64,000 bases of DNA from Nemophila menziesii (GCA_029959085.1 JARWIR010000010.1:35952731-36016730); one strand, 5' to 3'. Positions 11,887-23,345 are shown, counted from the stretch's first letter. The notes: a model not told the origin generated them from the letters alone. Program-made: numbers and translations.

Positions 11887-13351
11887 CCTTTGTCGTCCCG
11901 ACAAAGTAAAATAAAAACAAAGGATCTTTTAGGTGAACGCAGAAGGTAGAATCTAGAAACTAATCCCAAAGCAAAGCTTAAAACAAATTTCATATAGTCT
12001 AACCTAGGAATTAATATACACCTACACTTATCATGCAAAATCAAATACAAAACAATATCAATCAAAAATTAATTTCCCAATGCTAGAAGGTTACGCTTAT
12101 TACTTATCTCAAGATGGTGGCTATAGGGTGTTCCTCGATCTTTACTTGTGTTGAATGTTTCCACTTAGAATAATCCCTATTAACTCACTGTGCATCTAGG
12201 AATCACGAGGTCTTTACGGTTTTAGCGTAGGCTTAAGGACGGTATGGTATGTATATTTGGTAAATTTGAAGTGAGCTTTTGGCTCTCTCCTCACTTCCCA
12301 TCAACAAAACTGTCCAAGAGCTTGAGTTTACACTCGAATTACGTTCTCACTCAACCCAATTGACGCGCTTAATTAGCGTCCCCAAATTAACCCAATAAGC
12401 ACTAAGGATGATTCACCTAAAAATTTCCACTTTGCCGGTCCGAATATAATTTCTTTTCAAATCATTCATTTTTATTTTTCTTTTCTTATAGCTATGACTC
12501 TCTTTTTGGATATTGAGATATCATACTATTTTTTTTTTCACAGTTATGCCTATTCATAACTTGAGCTCGAAGCTTCTTTTCCATTCACTATTACCCCGAC
12601 AAAGGGTTACAATACAATAAACCTGTGAATCATCATCATTTAAAGCACAAAGCATCATTGATAAGCTCAAAAATCCCAACCCAATGTAAATTCCCACATA
12701 GTGGACCCACCACCCCAAACTCAAGCTCAAGACAGGAAGTCTCAGGATCGTGATTCAAGTGCGGGTCATATGGTCATGCCTAACAATCTAAAGGGAAATT
12801 GGCTTATAATGTGGCGACAAAAGAAAGGCTTAAAGGCTAAAAATTTGTCTAAGAAGGATAAAATTAATTCAGGGTTAGACGGCCAAAAAGGATTCAAAGG
12901 GCTAACAAAGAACTGCCTCTATCATCTTCCTATTCACACAATTTGTCTCTAGTTCATACCTAAGTGGGTTCTCTACTCATTTAGATCTCACGTTCTACAA
13001 ACCACCTATTATCCTTAAGCACAAGTTTACTTCTTTTGCATTGTTCATTAATTTTTCCTATCAATCATCTCATACTTGCATGCAATCAAAGTTCAGTTTC
13101 ATACTAACTCCTAAAGTCAACTATTTTCTATCATTAATTCACAAAAAGCATGCTTGATGGGGGCATTTAAAATACTCTACAGTCACGCAACCCTAAGATT
13201 AATTTTATTGAAAGCATGTAAATCACAAAAAATTGGGATGAGGCAACGAACCCCACCCCAAACTCAAAAGTGAGTCGTGTCCCCACGACTCGAAAAAGAC
13301 TCAATAAAGCAATAAAATTAAACTAACTACCTAACTAGTGTCTATCATCAA
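11887..13351 (-). other. 3' non-coding region of the Athila element
   Basis: No long open frame. It holds two further copies of the PPT-like core (plus-strand ACCCCAAACTC at 12712 and 13255). In Athila elements this place can hold an envelope-like ORF. None is recognisable here. Confidence 0.5.
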
Positions 13352-13864
13352 TTAAGAAGAAGAATTAGAACGGGGTACCTGGCCATGAAGATCCATAGTG
13401 TCCTCCTCCGAAGGGGGAGTATAATTATCAATATCCATGAACAAAGTTACCTCTTCCAATGTTGACTTAATCTGTGTAATTTCCTTCCAAAGTGCTCCGA
13501 TGTCTAATCGTAAAAGTTCGAACTCTTGTTGCAAATTGTGAGCCCATGGAGGAATACCAGAATTAGTTTGAGAAGAAGAAGAACCTTGATCTTGAATTTG
13601 TGTCTTGTCTTCAGGCTTTGATGATACCCTCATCCTTGCTGTTAATTTCCCGTGTTGCGGTGGTGCAGGTGCCATTTCTTCTTGTGTTTCTTCAGTAGGC
13701 TCATCAAGATTGATGGCCTTTTTAAGTGTAGAACCAGGCAAATTCTTGTTTTTCCCTAGGATACAACACCTCTTCTTGTAATCCAAAGCATCTGTTCTGT
13801 TTGTCATGGTTGAATTGACCCCAAACTCAAGTTTATACCAAGGAGAGAATAAAGTTAAGAACAC
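13352..13864 (-). CDS. Small ORF of unknown function in the Athila 3' region
   Basis: An open frame of 170 codons between integrase and the 3' LTR. The first methionine precedes a hydrophobic start, but a second one at residue 20 (MTNRTDALDYKK) is an equally good start. The middle is acidic and Pro/Gln/Ser-rich, including EEMAPAPPQ and SSSSQ. Residues about 110-140 (LQQEFELLRLDIGALWKEI) have a heptad-like pattern that could form a coiled coil. No membrane segment or signal peptide is evident, so it is not an obvious envelope protein. It lies where Athila elements may carry a third ORF. It may be a remnant of such an ORF or non-coding; no family was recognised. Confidence 0.35.
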   Translation of the reverse strand: MFLTLFSPWYKLEFGVNSTMTNRTDALDYKKRCCILGKNKNLPGSTLKKAINLDEPTEETQEEMAPAPPQHGKLTARMRVSSKPEDKTQIQDQGSSSSQTNSGIPPWAHNLQQEFELLRLDIGALWKEITQIKSTLEEVTLFMDIDNYTPPSEEDTMDLHGQVPRSNSSS

Positions 13865-14159
13865 CTGGTATGGCTTGAGTTTCTTGCTTGGATTTGATGA
13901 AGGAGGTTGTTTTCTTGATGAATCTTGGAAGAACTCTTGAAAGCTTGATGATCTTGATTGTGTTTAATGGTGTTTTGTGATGAATTTGATGGAGAGGATA
14001 TGTTTATGGAGGATGGAGGAGAGATTTAATGATGTTAATGTGTTTGTTGTGGAGGTTTAATCAAGCTTCAAGGTGTTTTTATAAGGTTGGGAGCTGGAAA
14101 ATTCGTGTGGAAGAGGCTAGGGTTTATCTCCTTAAGGTTAGAAGTTGACTGGGCTTCGA

Positions 14160-14520
14160 ACTCTTCACAAACCGCCTGGCGCGGTGCATCCCTGCGGTGC
14201 ATGGGTAGTCCGCGGGGATGTACCGTGCGCAACAGCTATTGATTTTTTTTTCGCTCCTGTCTTGACCCCGTGCTAGCACCCCGTGGTACGGGTTTTTGCC
14301 CTGCGGTGCATGGGGTAGTCCGCACGTGCTCCGTCAAAAAACCCGCGGTACATACCCCGTGGCACGCGTTTTGGGCGTGCGGTATAGGGCGCGGTGCACC
14401 GCGGCTATTAGCTTCGTTTTTTTTCTCGCCTCTGGATAAAACCCGTGGTACGGGTTTTTGGGGCGCGGTACATCCCTGCGGTATAGGGGGTACACCGCAG
14501 GGGTAGTCCGCGCCAGCCTT
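14160..14520. repeat. GC-rich tract of TGCGGT/ACCGCA inverted motifs in the Athila element
   Basis: About 360 bases of strongly GC-rich, internally repetitive DNA in an AT-rich element. Motifs CTGCGGT, GCGGTGCA, CCGCGG, ACACCGCAG and GTGGTACGGGTTTTTG recur in both orientations and could pair as hairpins. It lies between the small ORF and the end of pol. A shorter tract with the same CTGCGGTACACCGCA core sits inside the LTR at 58.4-58.6 kb. Confidence 0.75.
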
Positions 14521-14730
14521 TAAATTTCCAAAAAAATTCTCCTAGCACCCCAAACTCGATTCCTGCACCATTAACACAATACCCTTCTCATTTCTTTAAA
14601 AGTAGACACTAAAACTTGACACTAATTTAAAAATATACACTAGGACTTGAAAAACTTAAAGCATCAAACTAATATACATTGAAATGGCTTTTGTTTAACG
14701 TCGTTAAGCTCGACGGGTTACCTCTCGCAT

Positions 14731-15026
14731 CTATTCAGCTTCAAGGAGGTACATGACCTCCCCCGGATGTGGATCAATTCTGCGATTGGTATCCTCGCCT
14801 ACATGGTAAAGTTTTAGACGATGCCCATTCACCATGAAGGTGCGTTGCTCGACTGGATTCTCGATCTCTATCGCTCCATGAGGCGTAACTTTGGTCACCG
14901 CAAACGGACCAGACCACTTTGATCTCAACTTGCCCGGATAGTTGCTGAACTTGGAATTATACATGAGGACCATCTGTCCAACTTTGAATTTCTTCTCACG
15001 AATGCGATTGTCATGCCATCTCTTCG
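14731..15026 (-). pseudogene. Athila integrase C-terminal end, in a shifted frame
   Basis: Encodes the C-terminal tail of pol. The [15 protein letters not shown] stretch is the conserved post-integrase block of gypsy polyproteins, followed by MVNGHRLKLYH, and the frame ends in TAG at 14731. It is out of frame with the main gag-pol reading frame. A one-base loss in an A run (plus-strand T run at about 15027-15031) explains the break, because the reading continues sensibly across it in the other frame. The usual start codon in this piece (14973) is not a real start. Confidence 0.85.
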
Positions 15027-18000
15027 TTTTTCTTTGTAAAGTTTGGCATTCTCATAGGCATGAAATCGAAACTCGTCAAGTTCATTCAACTTCATCATAC
15101 GATTCTCCGCAGCTAAGGTTGGATCCATATTCATCTCCGCAATTGCCCAGTAGGCACCCATTTCAAGCTCAAGAGGTAAGTGACAAGCCTTACCATAAAC
15201 AATACGATACGGAGATGCACCCACAGGCGTCTTGAACGCAGTACGATATGCCCACGACGCATCATCTAATTTCATTGACCAATCCTTGCGTGTGGAACCA
15301 ACTGTCTTCTCAAGAATGGATTTGATCTCTCGATTAGAGACCTCAGCTTGACCATTAGCTTGTGGATGATACGCGGTAGATACACGATGTCTCACACCAT
15401 ACTTCTCTAGAACTTTCTTCAGATATTTGTTCACAAAATGTGAACCTCCATCACTGATAATAACTCGAGGTGTACCATGTCTAGTGAAGATGTGTGATTT
15501 CAAAAATTTAATCACTACTCCCGAATCATTAGTTGGTAGAGCTACAGCCTCTACCCATTTAGACACGTAATCAACAACTAGTAGGATGTACAGGTTTCCG
15601 TTAGAAGGTACAAAAGGACCCATGAAATCAATACCCCATACATCGAATATCTCAACTTCCAGAACATTATTACGCGGCATCTCATCTCTCTTAGATATAT
15701 TACCAGTAAACTGGCATCTGTGACACTTCTTGACATACTCATGACAATCCTTATGTAAAGTGGGCCAGTAAAAACCGGATTGTAGTACCTTTGCAGCTGT
15801 GCGGTCACCCTTGAAGTGTCCTCCGTACGGTGAATCATGACAACCCATAATAATGGATAGAATGTCTTTATCTGGTATGCATCTCCTCACCATCTGATCA
15901 CTGCATACTTTGTAGAGGAAAGGATCCTCCCAAAAGAATTGTTTAGCATGATGGGCTAGTCTTTTTTTCTCTTGTGAAGTAGCTCCTTGAGGAAAAGAAC
16001 CACTCACAATAAGATTTGCAATATCCGCATACCAAGGAGTCTCTAATGAATAAACTGAAAACAAAATTTCGTCAGGAAACTCTTCTCTAACCAACTCAGG
16101 CCCTCCATTATATTCAGAACCTTCAAGACGTGACAAATGATCAGCAACCTGATTATCACAACCCTTTCGATCCCGAATTTCTAAATCAAACTCTTGCAAA
16201 AGTAAAACCCATCTAATCAATCTCGGCTTCGCATCTTTCTTCTCCATAAGGTATTTAATCGCAGAATGGTCGGTAAACACCACAACTTTTGCCCCAAGGA
16301 GGTAGGAGCGAAATTTGTCAAATGCATACACGACAGCTAGTAATTCCTTCTCAGTTACGGTGTAATTTATTTGAGCACTTGTGAAGGTTTTACTAGCATA
16401 GTAGATGGAATGAAATACCTTTTCTTTTCTTTGTCCCAGAACAGCACCCATCGCAAGATCACTAGCATCACACATAATCTCAAACGGAATCTTCCAATCA
16501 GGAGGTAAAACAATAGGTGCAGAAATAAGCTTCTCCTTAATCTCGTTGAATGCCTTTATGCAAGCTTCATCAAAAAGGAATTTGGTGTGCTTCTCAAGTA
16601 AGTTGCACAACGGCTTAGAGATTTTGGAGAAGTCCTTGATAAAGCGTCGGTAAAAACCAGCATGACCCAAAAAGCTTCTTACCCCTTTTACAGAAATAGG
16701 AGGGGGAAGAGTCTTGATTACCTCAATCTTCGCACGATCAACTTCCAAACCAGCACTTGAAACCTTGTGACCCAACACTATACCCTCTCGAACCATAAAA
16801 TGACACTTCTCCCAGTTCAAAACTAAATCCGTCTCCTTGCATCGAATCAATACCTTCTCCAAGTTTCGTAAACACTCCTCAAAGTTATCACCAAACACAG
16901 AAAAGTCATCCATAAATACCTCAAGGAAATCATCAATCATATCCCAGAAGATTGCCATCATACATCTTTGAAAAGTAGCACGTGCATTACATAATCCGAA
17001 TGGCATCCTTCGAAAGGCAAAAGTACCAAAAGGACATGTAAAGGTTGTCTTGTGTTGGTCTTTTGGATCTACATAAATCTGATTGTATCCTGAATATCCA
17101 TCCAAAAAGCAATAATATTCTCTCCCAGCTAGCTTGTCCAACATCTGATCAATAAACGGAAGAGGGAAGTGATCTTTTCTGGTGGCCTTGTTCAATTTCC
17201 GATAATCCATACACACTCTCCAACCAACAACGGTCCTTGAGGGAATGGCTTCATTTTGCTCGTTCAAGATGGTAGTAATACCACCCTTCTTTGGTATGCA
17301 TTGAACTGGACTCACCCATTCGCTGCTAGCTATGGGATAGATGATTCCCGCATCTAGCAACTTGATAACCTCTTTCTTCACTACTTCCTTCATAGCTGGC
17401 ATCAATCTTCTTTGTCCTTCAATTGAGCGCGCGTTTTCATCGTCTAGAATGATTTTGTGTTGGCAATAGGAAGGACTAATACCTTTGATGTCAGCAATAG
17501 TCCACCCAATCGCCTCTTTATTAGCTCTTAGTATGCACAAAAGTTTGTCTTCTTGAGAACCTGTTAAAGTAGATGAAACAATAACAGGTAGAGTGTTGTT
17601 AGTACCTAAATACGCATACCTCAGGTGTGATGGAAGCGGCTTTTCTTCTAGTTGTGGGGGAGAATCGATGGATGGTTTCTTTTTAGATACTATCTCCCCA
17701 GGCTCTCGGAATGGCTCATAGGCGAGATGCCTATGTTTCATGTTTCCGGAATTCAAAGCAGCTACAGTCTCGGTCAGTTCTTCCATTAATTCCGGTAAGT
17801 CAAGTGTTAGGGCTGCTCGCAAGATATCATTAAAATTCATACAGTCAAACGTTTCTTGCGCAGCTAAATCAAGTATATCCATGCGGAAACACTCTTCAGG
17901 AAAATCTGGAAACTTCATGGCCCTAAACACGTTGAACTTTACCGTCTCGTCTTGGATTCGCATAGTTAATTCGCCGTTTTCTACATCAATAACAGTACGC

Positions 18001-19298
18001 CCCGTGGCTAGGAATGGTCGACCCAAGATGATGGGGACATTCCTATCCGCGTCGTATTCAAGAATAACGAAATCAACTGGAAAGATTAACGTACCTGCCT
18101 TGACGAGGACATCTTCGATTCGTCCCTCTGGATGAGCGAGGGATCTATCAGCCATTTGTAGGATCATGGAAGTTGGTCTAGCGTTTCCTATCTTCAATTT
18201 CTCAAAAATTGACTTGGGCATCAAATTGATACTCGCACCCAAATCACACAAAGCCTTTCCTTGCCACTCATTACCAATAGAAATAGGAATTGTGAAACTC
18301 CCAGGATCAAGTAGTTTAGGTGGCAACTGACTTTGGCATATAGCGCTGCATTCTTCTGGCAATCCTATCATCTCATTCTCACGGTATGGTCTCTTGTTGG
18401 TAATGGCTCTTTTCAGAAATTTAACATACTTCGGAACATCGCGTATAGCATCTAAGAACGGAACGTTAATATTGAGACCACGTACCATATTCAAGAACTT
18501 CTGATATTCGGCCATGTCTCCTTTCTTCTGGACTCTTGAGGGAAAAGGTGGAGGAGGACGGGTTTCTGTAACATCTTTGGATATTGGCTTCTCCGGAATC
18601 TTCTCCACTTCCACTATTTCAGGTTCATCTTCTTTTTCTTCCACCTCTTTTGCCGGTTTCTCTTTCACAGTTGTTTCTTTTTCTTTCATTACGGGAAAGG
18701 GAGGTGGAGCGAGCTTCTTACCACTTCTAAGGGAGATCGCGTTACATTCATATGTTTTGGGTTCCTCAGTATCACTAGGAAGTTGCCCTTGTGGACGCTG
18801 ATTCAGTTGTTTTCTAATTTGATTTAGCTGATTCTGGAACAACTTCATGTTTGCTTCGACTGCATTTTGACGTTCCGAAGCTTGTGTCTGAAGAGCAATT
18901 AAACTTTCAACTGTTTTCTGAAGGGTAACTACTCCTTCTTGTGGATGGGCAGGTAAGGCTTTCTGGTTTAAATTTTCTTCATAAGTATTCTGAGGAGCTT
19001 GTCTTTGTACATAATTACCTTGATTTTGTCCTCCTTGATAATTGTTGTGTGGTCTTGGATTGTAGTTGTTACCTTGGGGACGCGGCTGATACGCGAATGT
19101 AGGATTGGCTGCCCCGTTAGGATTTGAGTATTGAAACCCAGGATGGTTTCTGTTAGGCTGATATCCATTACCACTTGAATTGAAGTTACCTCTATTGGAC
19201 ATAAACATCACGGACTCTTGGTTATTCGGACAACTTTCCTCATCATGATCATCTACTCTGCAAATCGAACACATATAAACCTCTTGTGCAGCATGCAC
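14925..19298 (-). CDS. Athila gag-pol polyprotein, main open segment
   Basis: A 1457-codon open segment counted from the first methionine; the same frame is open further upstream to the stop at 19344-19346, so this Met is not a real start. In order: a CCHC knuckle (C10, C13, H18, C23) ending gag; a Gln/Asn-rich and charged linker; retropepsin-like protease with CDLGAS at about 351-356; reverse transcriptase with [11 protein letters not shown] at about 695 and FMDDFSVFG at about 795 (catalytic DD); RNase H with CDAS at about 943, TEKELL and FTDHS; a zinc-binding HHCC region at about 1153-1196; integrase with WGIDFMGP (D about 1224), ISDGGSHF (D about 1284) and E about 1319. All catalytic residues visible are kept. 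The last 30 or so residues are frameshifted nonsense. It would copy element RNA into DNA and insert it. Confidence 0.9.
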   Translation of the reverse strand: MHAAQEVYMCSICRVDDHDEESCPNNQESVMFMSNRGNFNSSGNGYQPNRNHPGFQYSNPNGAANPTFAYQPRPQGNNYNPRPHNNYQGGQNQGNYVQRQAPQNTYEENLNQKALPAHPQEGVVTLQKTVESLIALQTQASERQNAVEANMKLFQNQLNQIRKQLNQRPQGQLPSDTEEPKTYECNAISLRSGKKLAPPPFPVMKEKETTVKEKPAKEVEEKEDEPEIVEVEKIPEKPISKDVTETRPPPPFPSRVQKKGDMAEYQKFLNMVRGLNINVPFLDAIRDVPKYVKFLKRAITNKRPYRENEMIGLPEECSAICQSQLPPKLLDPGSFTIPISIGNEWQGKALCDLGASINLMPKSIFEKLKIGNARPTSMILQMADRSLAHPEGRIEDVLVKAGTLIFPVDFVILEYDADRNVPIILGRPFLATGRTVIDVENGELTMRIQDETVKFNVFRAMKFPDFPEECFRMDILDLAAQETFDCMNFNDILRAALTLDLPELMEELTETVAALNSGNMKHRHLAYEPFREPGEIVSKKKPSIDSPPQLEEKPLPSHLRYAYLGTNNTLPVIVSSTLTGSQEDKLLCILRANKEAIGWTIADIKGISPSYCQHKIILDDENARSIEGQRRLMPAMKEVVKKEVIKLLDAGIIYPIASSEWVSPVQCIPKKGGITTILNEQNEAIPSRTVVGWRVCMDYRKLNKATRKDHFPLPFIDQMLDKLAGREYYCFLDGYSGYNQIYVDPKDQHKTTFTCPFGTFAFRRMPFGLCNARATFQRCMMAIFWDMIDDFLEVFMDDFSVFGDNFEECLRNLEKVLIRCKETDLVLNWEKCHFMVREGIVLGHKVSSAGLEVDRAKIEVIKTLPPPISVKGVRSFLGHAGFYRRFIKDFSKISKPLCNLLEKHTKFLFDEACIKAFNEIKEKLISAPIVLPPDWKIPFEIMCDASDLAMGAVLGQRKEKVFHSIYYASKTFTSAQINYTVTEKELLAVVYAFDKFRSYLLGAKVVVFTDHSAIKYLMEKKDAKPRLIRWVLLLQEFDLEIRDRKGCDNQVADHLSRLEGSEYNGGPELVREEFPDEILFSVYSLETPWYADIANLIVSGSFPQGATSQEKKRLAHHAKQFFWEDPFLYKVCSDQMVRRCIPDKDILSIIMGCHDSPYGGHFKGDRTAAKVLQSGFYWPTLHKDCHEYVKKCHRCQFTGNISKRDEMPRNNVLEVEIFDVWGIDFMGPFVPSNGNLYILLVVDYVSKWVEAVALPTNDSGVVIKFLKSHIFTRHGTPRVIISDGGSHFVNKYLKKVLEKYGVRHRVSTAYHPQANGQAEVSNREIKSILEKTVGSTRKDWSMKLDDASWAYRTAFKTPVGASPYRIVYGKACHLPLELEMGAYWAIAEMNMDPTLAAENRMMKLNELDEFRFHAYENAKLYKEKRRDGMTIAFVRRNSKLDRWSSCIIPSSATIRAS

Positions 19299-19595
19299 AA
19301 CTACTTTCTTACCCGAAAATCCTTCTTTTACAGCTAAAGTAAGCTACTTCAATTGTTGCTCTATAGTATTCTGAATCTTATTCTCAAGTGTAGCAAACTT
19401 TTCTTCCATATCAACATTATTCACTCCTTTAACCGGTGTTCATACTGAATTCCACCCCACTTCATTCTTGACTGTTCTTTCCAAAATAATTTTAGCATGA
19501 GCGGGTTGAACTTGAAGAAAACCTGCACCACATAGCGTATCCAATTTCTCTCTCGAAGCTCCATCAAGGCCTCTATAGAAGATTTTTAGCTGTTG
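19299..19595 (-). pseudogene. Middle part of Athila gag with two more in-frame stops
   Basis: Reading between the gag N-terminal piece and the main gag-pol segment stays in one frame and looks like gag (FYRGLDGASREKLD, then QPAHAKIILE). It is cut by TGA at 19440-19442 and TAG at 19344-19346. Together with TAA at 19596-19598, these are three in-frame stops that separate gag into pieces. Confidence 0.85.
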
Positions 19596-20357
19596 TTATT
19601 CTGAAAGGCCATGAGTTGGAACTCTGCGTAAACACATCTGAAATCTTGTCCAACTCTTACCCACAGTTTCATCATATTCTTGAAGGAAATGCGTCAATTC
19701 TAATTCAGCATCTAATCTCATGTTACTGGGATAATACCTGTCAAAGAAAGCAGTCTCTAATTGGTCCCAGTTGGTTATCTTCGTAGGATCTTGCGTATCG
19801 TGCCATTCGCTCGCTCCATCAATCACAAAAAATTTAAACGCAGCGAAATACATGTGTTCTCTTGAAACTACTTGTGTGATATAAGAATCACATATTTGCT
19901 TAAACTTCTGTACTGCTCTAAGAGGATCTTCTGATGGTCTTCCGCGAAAATTTCCAAAATTTTGGAACTGCGCTAACATTCCTGAATCTGGACGGAATCG
20001 TGGAACATCGATATCTGGAGCACCTATTCCTATAGCAGGATCTCGGAATGGAACTTCTGGTGGACCATTAGTAAACCACGGATCTTGATTCATTACTATC
20101 TGGACTTGAGGGTTAGGAATCACTGGTGGAACTGGAGGAATAGCGCCTGGAGCCAAAGGTTGGCCATTTGCGCCTAATTGACCTGGTTGATTATCTTGTT
20201 GATTCTGAAGATTGAGATTCTCCATTCTGTTAACCAACTCTTCTACTTCTAAAGCTTCTCGTTCTCTTCTTCTTTTGTTAGCAAGTCTGATCAATGATTC
20301 TGGATTACTAAGGATCGGAGGTGTTGGCTCTAGATCCTTGAGTAGCCTTCTTCGCAT
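19596..20357 (-). pseudogene. Athila gag, N-terminal piece
   Basis: Opens with MRRRLLKDLEPTPP, about 120 bases downstream of the primer site, which is the expected place for the gag start. The Pro/Gln/Asn-rich N-terminal region is followed by the conserved capsid-like gag domain: NFRGRPSEDPLRAVQKFKQI, ASEWHDT, NWDQLETAFFDRYYP and WTRFQMCLRRVP, closing with HGLSE and a premature TAA. In related gags the domain continues past this point, and the sequence downstream continues in the same frame. The capsid would package element RNA, but this copy gives only a truncated product of 253 residues. Confidence 0.85.
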
Positions 20358-20478
20358 ACACCAAACCTAAAAACCTGAAAAAGAAACTAGACAAAAAGCG
20401 TAAAACTGATAAAATAAAATTAAAACTAAACTAACAATTAAACTACTAAAGATTAACACCGGGGTCACACGCTACCGT

Positions 20479-20495
20479 CCCCGGCAGCGGCGCCA
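20479..20495 (-). promoter_or_regulatory. Primer binding site, tRNA-Asp type
   Basis: The sense strand reads TGGCGCCGCTGCCGGGG, complementary to the 3' end of plant tRNA-Asp except for one base (CGCTG where CGTTG would pair perfectly). It starts six bases inside the 5' LTR end. tRNA-Asp priming is known for Athila and Tat elements. Confidence 0.9.
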
Positions 20496-20501
20496 AAAAC
20501 T

Positions 20502-21957
20502 TGGTGGGTCCTGGGGTGTTATAAAATTAAGTGCAAAATAGAGGAACCACTTAACCGCAAGTGTACGGTTGTCCCAAGTAATATATGATAATCAAGTTCG
20601 TTCTCAGGGACGGATTAGGTTCAACCCAAATATTAATCAGATAGTAGAGATAATTGTTAAACAGAAAAATAAAAGATAATAATTTTTGTTTGGTTTTTAT
20701 AAATTAAAAGATGCAAATAAAATAATGACTAAATTAAATTAAACAGAAAGGAAATAAATCAATTAAAAGACTAACTTCATATAAGAGAGATACTTGATCC
20801 TCGCAAAGGAATCCACTTAATCAATGTAATCTATGTTATGTTTAAGGGTAGAATTGGAATTATAATATTAGTCGGTACTCTAATATCTCCTAGCCCCCTG
20901 TCGGGTGGACCTAGAAGCTATCCTAAAGTATCATAAACACCTGTATGGTCGAATATGGCTTTTCGGATGATATGATTTTACCTCTTTGGCTATGTAACTA
21001 GTTAAGCATGTCGGTCAATAACGGACATTACACGGGTATTACCTAGATCTGTACTCAAACCCCCCTGTCGGATGATCACTTCGCCACTAAAGTGAATAGC
21101 CCAAATACTAACAGCTAATTCTAGTTGTTCCTAAAAGAATTAGTAATGAAAACAAAGTAATATCCAATATATAAAACTCAATCCTATTTAAATCTAAACA
21201 ATCCCAAATTCAAAACATAGAAAACATTAATTAAGGTTCATCCCTTTTATGCGATTCTCAAGTATAAAGAAATTTAGCTCATGATGGAATTAAAAACTAA
21301 CATTAAATAAAAGGAATTCATGTTCAAATACAAAAGATAAACGAAAAACCTAAAGGGTAGAATGACTATGGATGGAAGAACATGATTCCTCCAGCTTCTA
21401 GCTTCTTCTCTCCTTCGTGCTCTGACTTGAAAACCTTAAGCCTCTTGTTAATTCTCTGAAGTGTGTGAAAGTAGGAGGTTAAGGGGTGTATTTATAGGTG
21501 TTGGAGGAACCTAGGTCGAATTTTGCTTGGAGTGGAAGACAAGTCAAAGACTCTCAAATTCGTAGCTCTAAATTCTAGGAAAGGTAAGATTTGCTGCTGA
21601 TTTGATTTGGTCATATCTTTTTCAATACTCAATAAATCAAGAAATCGAAATAGGAAAGTGTACTCTAAAAATAGAAACTCGACTAAAAATCACTTCCTAA
21701 CACTCTAAAATACACTAAGACTTTATTCTCACTTTTTCTCCTTGGATTGGTCTTTCATGAGATTCAAGAACCAATTAACTTTGCATTAAAAATAGTCAAA
21801 TTTACGCACAAAAGCTCAGATTCTGCAAATAGTTAATTTCCAAGGGGAGAAAGTGCAATATGATCAATTAAGCCTAAAAGTCTATCAAATAAGTCATTTA
21901 TTCACCTAAAAGGATGTCTCCAGAGGGCTAATAATTAGAACAAATAGGGAGACATCA
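20502..21957 (-). repeat. 5' LTR of the Athila element, with a 319-bp deletion
   Basis: Same ends as the 3' LTR but 1456 bp long. The missing 319 bases (11224-11542 of the other copy) would lie at about 21629/21630, in the sense-strand U3 side. Both LTRs are copied from one template at insertion, so the deletion happened afterwards and may have removed promoter sequence. Confidence 0.95.
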
Positions 21958-22256
21958 AAGTCCCACATCGGAAATATAGATGGAAAAAGATATTGGTTTA
22001 TAATATTATCTCTTACAACAACTTTTAATGGATACCAAAAAATCAACTAAGACTTTGATATAAATGTTATAAAATATAACTAATTTTACTCATAAGATTT
22101 ACCAAATAATGTTGAGAAGTTGTTCTTGTTGCAAATTAAAGGCTTTTATAGGGTTTTTTCATGCTCTTGGAGAAAGAGAAAACCAATAGTCTTTTCCTTG
22201 AAAAATGCCACATCACAAATAGAGATGGAAAAAATATTGAGTTATAATATTATCTC
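21958..22256. repeat. Rest of the first and whole second copy of the ~245-bp tandem repeat
   Basis: 21963-22014 completes the unit interrupted at 10095 ('cccacatcggaaatat'), and 22015-22256 is the second unit. The CCCACATCGG block and 'tgttgagaa' start resemble ends of plant copia LTRs, so this is probably LTR-derived. Confidence 0.6.
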
Positions 22257-22760
22257 TTCCTATACATTGCAAAAGGCTTAAGCCATAAAGGTCCTAACTT
22301 AGATGGGAAGTTAAATCATGTGAAATATAGCCATCCAAGGTTCGAACCCTTGTGAATATGATTTTGGGGATTAGTTTGTTTTACTACACACATTAAGCTA
22401 TACCCAACTAATAAGCGGTGGCGCGGCATGGTCTTGGGGGGTGTTGGGAAGTATTGATAAAATTAAAAAATATTTTGGGGATGAGTTTTTATTTAGTCAG
22501 AACTGAGTCGTCCCGTACCCGCAAAGAGTTGTCAGTAATCTTCATGGCATTTATTCCTAAGAGTCAGAAACTCCCGCATTGAAAGACCATTATCATTGCT
22601 CCCACACTTACGACCCAAAAATTACAAATGATGACTTGAATGCTCTCAACGGTAACTCTCGTAGTTATGTCTTAGGAGTTATAAAGGCTGATTCATTCTC
22701 TCCCTTGTCAAATAATATGTCCAGATTCATGCCAGTTTCCAAGAAAATAGAAACATTTTT
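22257..22760. other. Unassigned DNA with a tRNA B-box-like site
   Basis: At about 22340 'ggttcgaaccc' matches an RNA polymerase III B box, suggesting a decayed SINE or tRNA-derived piece, but no A box or 3' end could be placed. A 68-codon open frame at 22579-22785 has no recognisable domain. Confidence 0.3.
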
Positions 22761-23345
22761 TGACTTTATGGTGAACTCTTTATGACGCCATTACTATATA
22801 AAGAGGTTGAAGTCATATTGTTCAATACACCTAATATTCATCTTCAACATCCATAATTGAAAAGCTTTCTCACCTTCTCCAACATATTCCTGAGTTTAGA
22901 ATAGAGTAGTAACAATAATCTCTTCGAGGATATCGGTCCTACCAGAAAAATCTTTTTTTAACGAAGTGATGTTAGAAGTCATGCTATTACTCATTGGTTA
23001 AGAAATATATTGTAAGTTTTTGGTTATAATTTTTATTTATCTACTCATAATTTTGACTTTATAATGAACTCTTTATGACGCCATTACTATATAAAGAGGT
23101 TGAAGTCATATTGTTCAATACACCAAATATTCATCTTCAACATCCATAATTGAAAAGCTTTCTCACCTTCTCCAACATATTCCTGAGTTTAGAATAGAGT
23201 AGTAATAATAATCTCTTTGAGGATATCGGTCCTACCAGAAAAATCTTTTTTTAACGAAGTGATGTTAGAAGTCATGCTATTACTCAGTGGTTATGGAATA
23301 TGTTGTAAGTTTTTGGTTATAATTTTTATTTATCTACTCATAACT
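22758..23345. repeat. Two-copy tandem duplication, period 293 bp
   Basis: The block starting 'ctttatgacgccattac' (near 22780) recurs 293 bases later with few differences, through 'tctactcataa'. Each copy has a TATATAAAGAGG box-like site followed by a leader-like stretch, so it may be LTR-derived. Confidence 0.85.

Larger units (their letters stand above)
10096..21957 (-). mobile_element. Complete Athila-type Ty3/gypsy LTR retrotransposon, target duplication AAGTC
   Basis: An 11.86-kb element on the minus strand. Both LTRs start TGGTGGGTCC and end GGAGACATCA on the plus strand, and AAGTC flanks them at 10091-10095 and 21958-21962. In sense order it has: 5' LTR (21957-20502), primer site complementary to tRNA-Asp, gag, protease, reverse transcriptase, RNase H, integrase, a ~2.9-kb 3' region with a small ORF and a GC-rich repeat tract, a polypurine tract and the 3' LTR (11870-10096). 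The tRNA-Asp primer, long LTRs, gag sequence and long 3' region fit the Athila lineage. The LTRs differ at only about a dozen sites by eye over ~1.45 kb, so the insertion is young, yet gag-pol is broken at four places. The copy cannot make its own full polyprotein. Confidence 0.95.

Noticed and set aside
14270..14506. Open frame on the plus strand in the GC-rich tract
   Set aside because: Antisense to the retroelement, repetitive and without a domain; fewer stops are expected in GC-rich DNA.
17740..18801. Plus-strand open frames opposite Athila pol
   Set aside because: Antisense shadows of a conserved coding region.
22340..22352. Possible tRNA gene at a GGTTCGAACCC site
   Set aside because: No acceptor stem, A box or cloverleaf could be drawn around it; at most a tRNA-derived repeat remnant.
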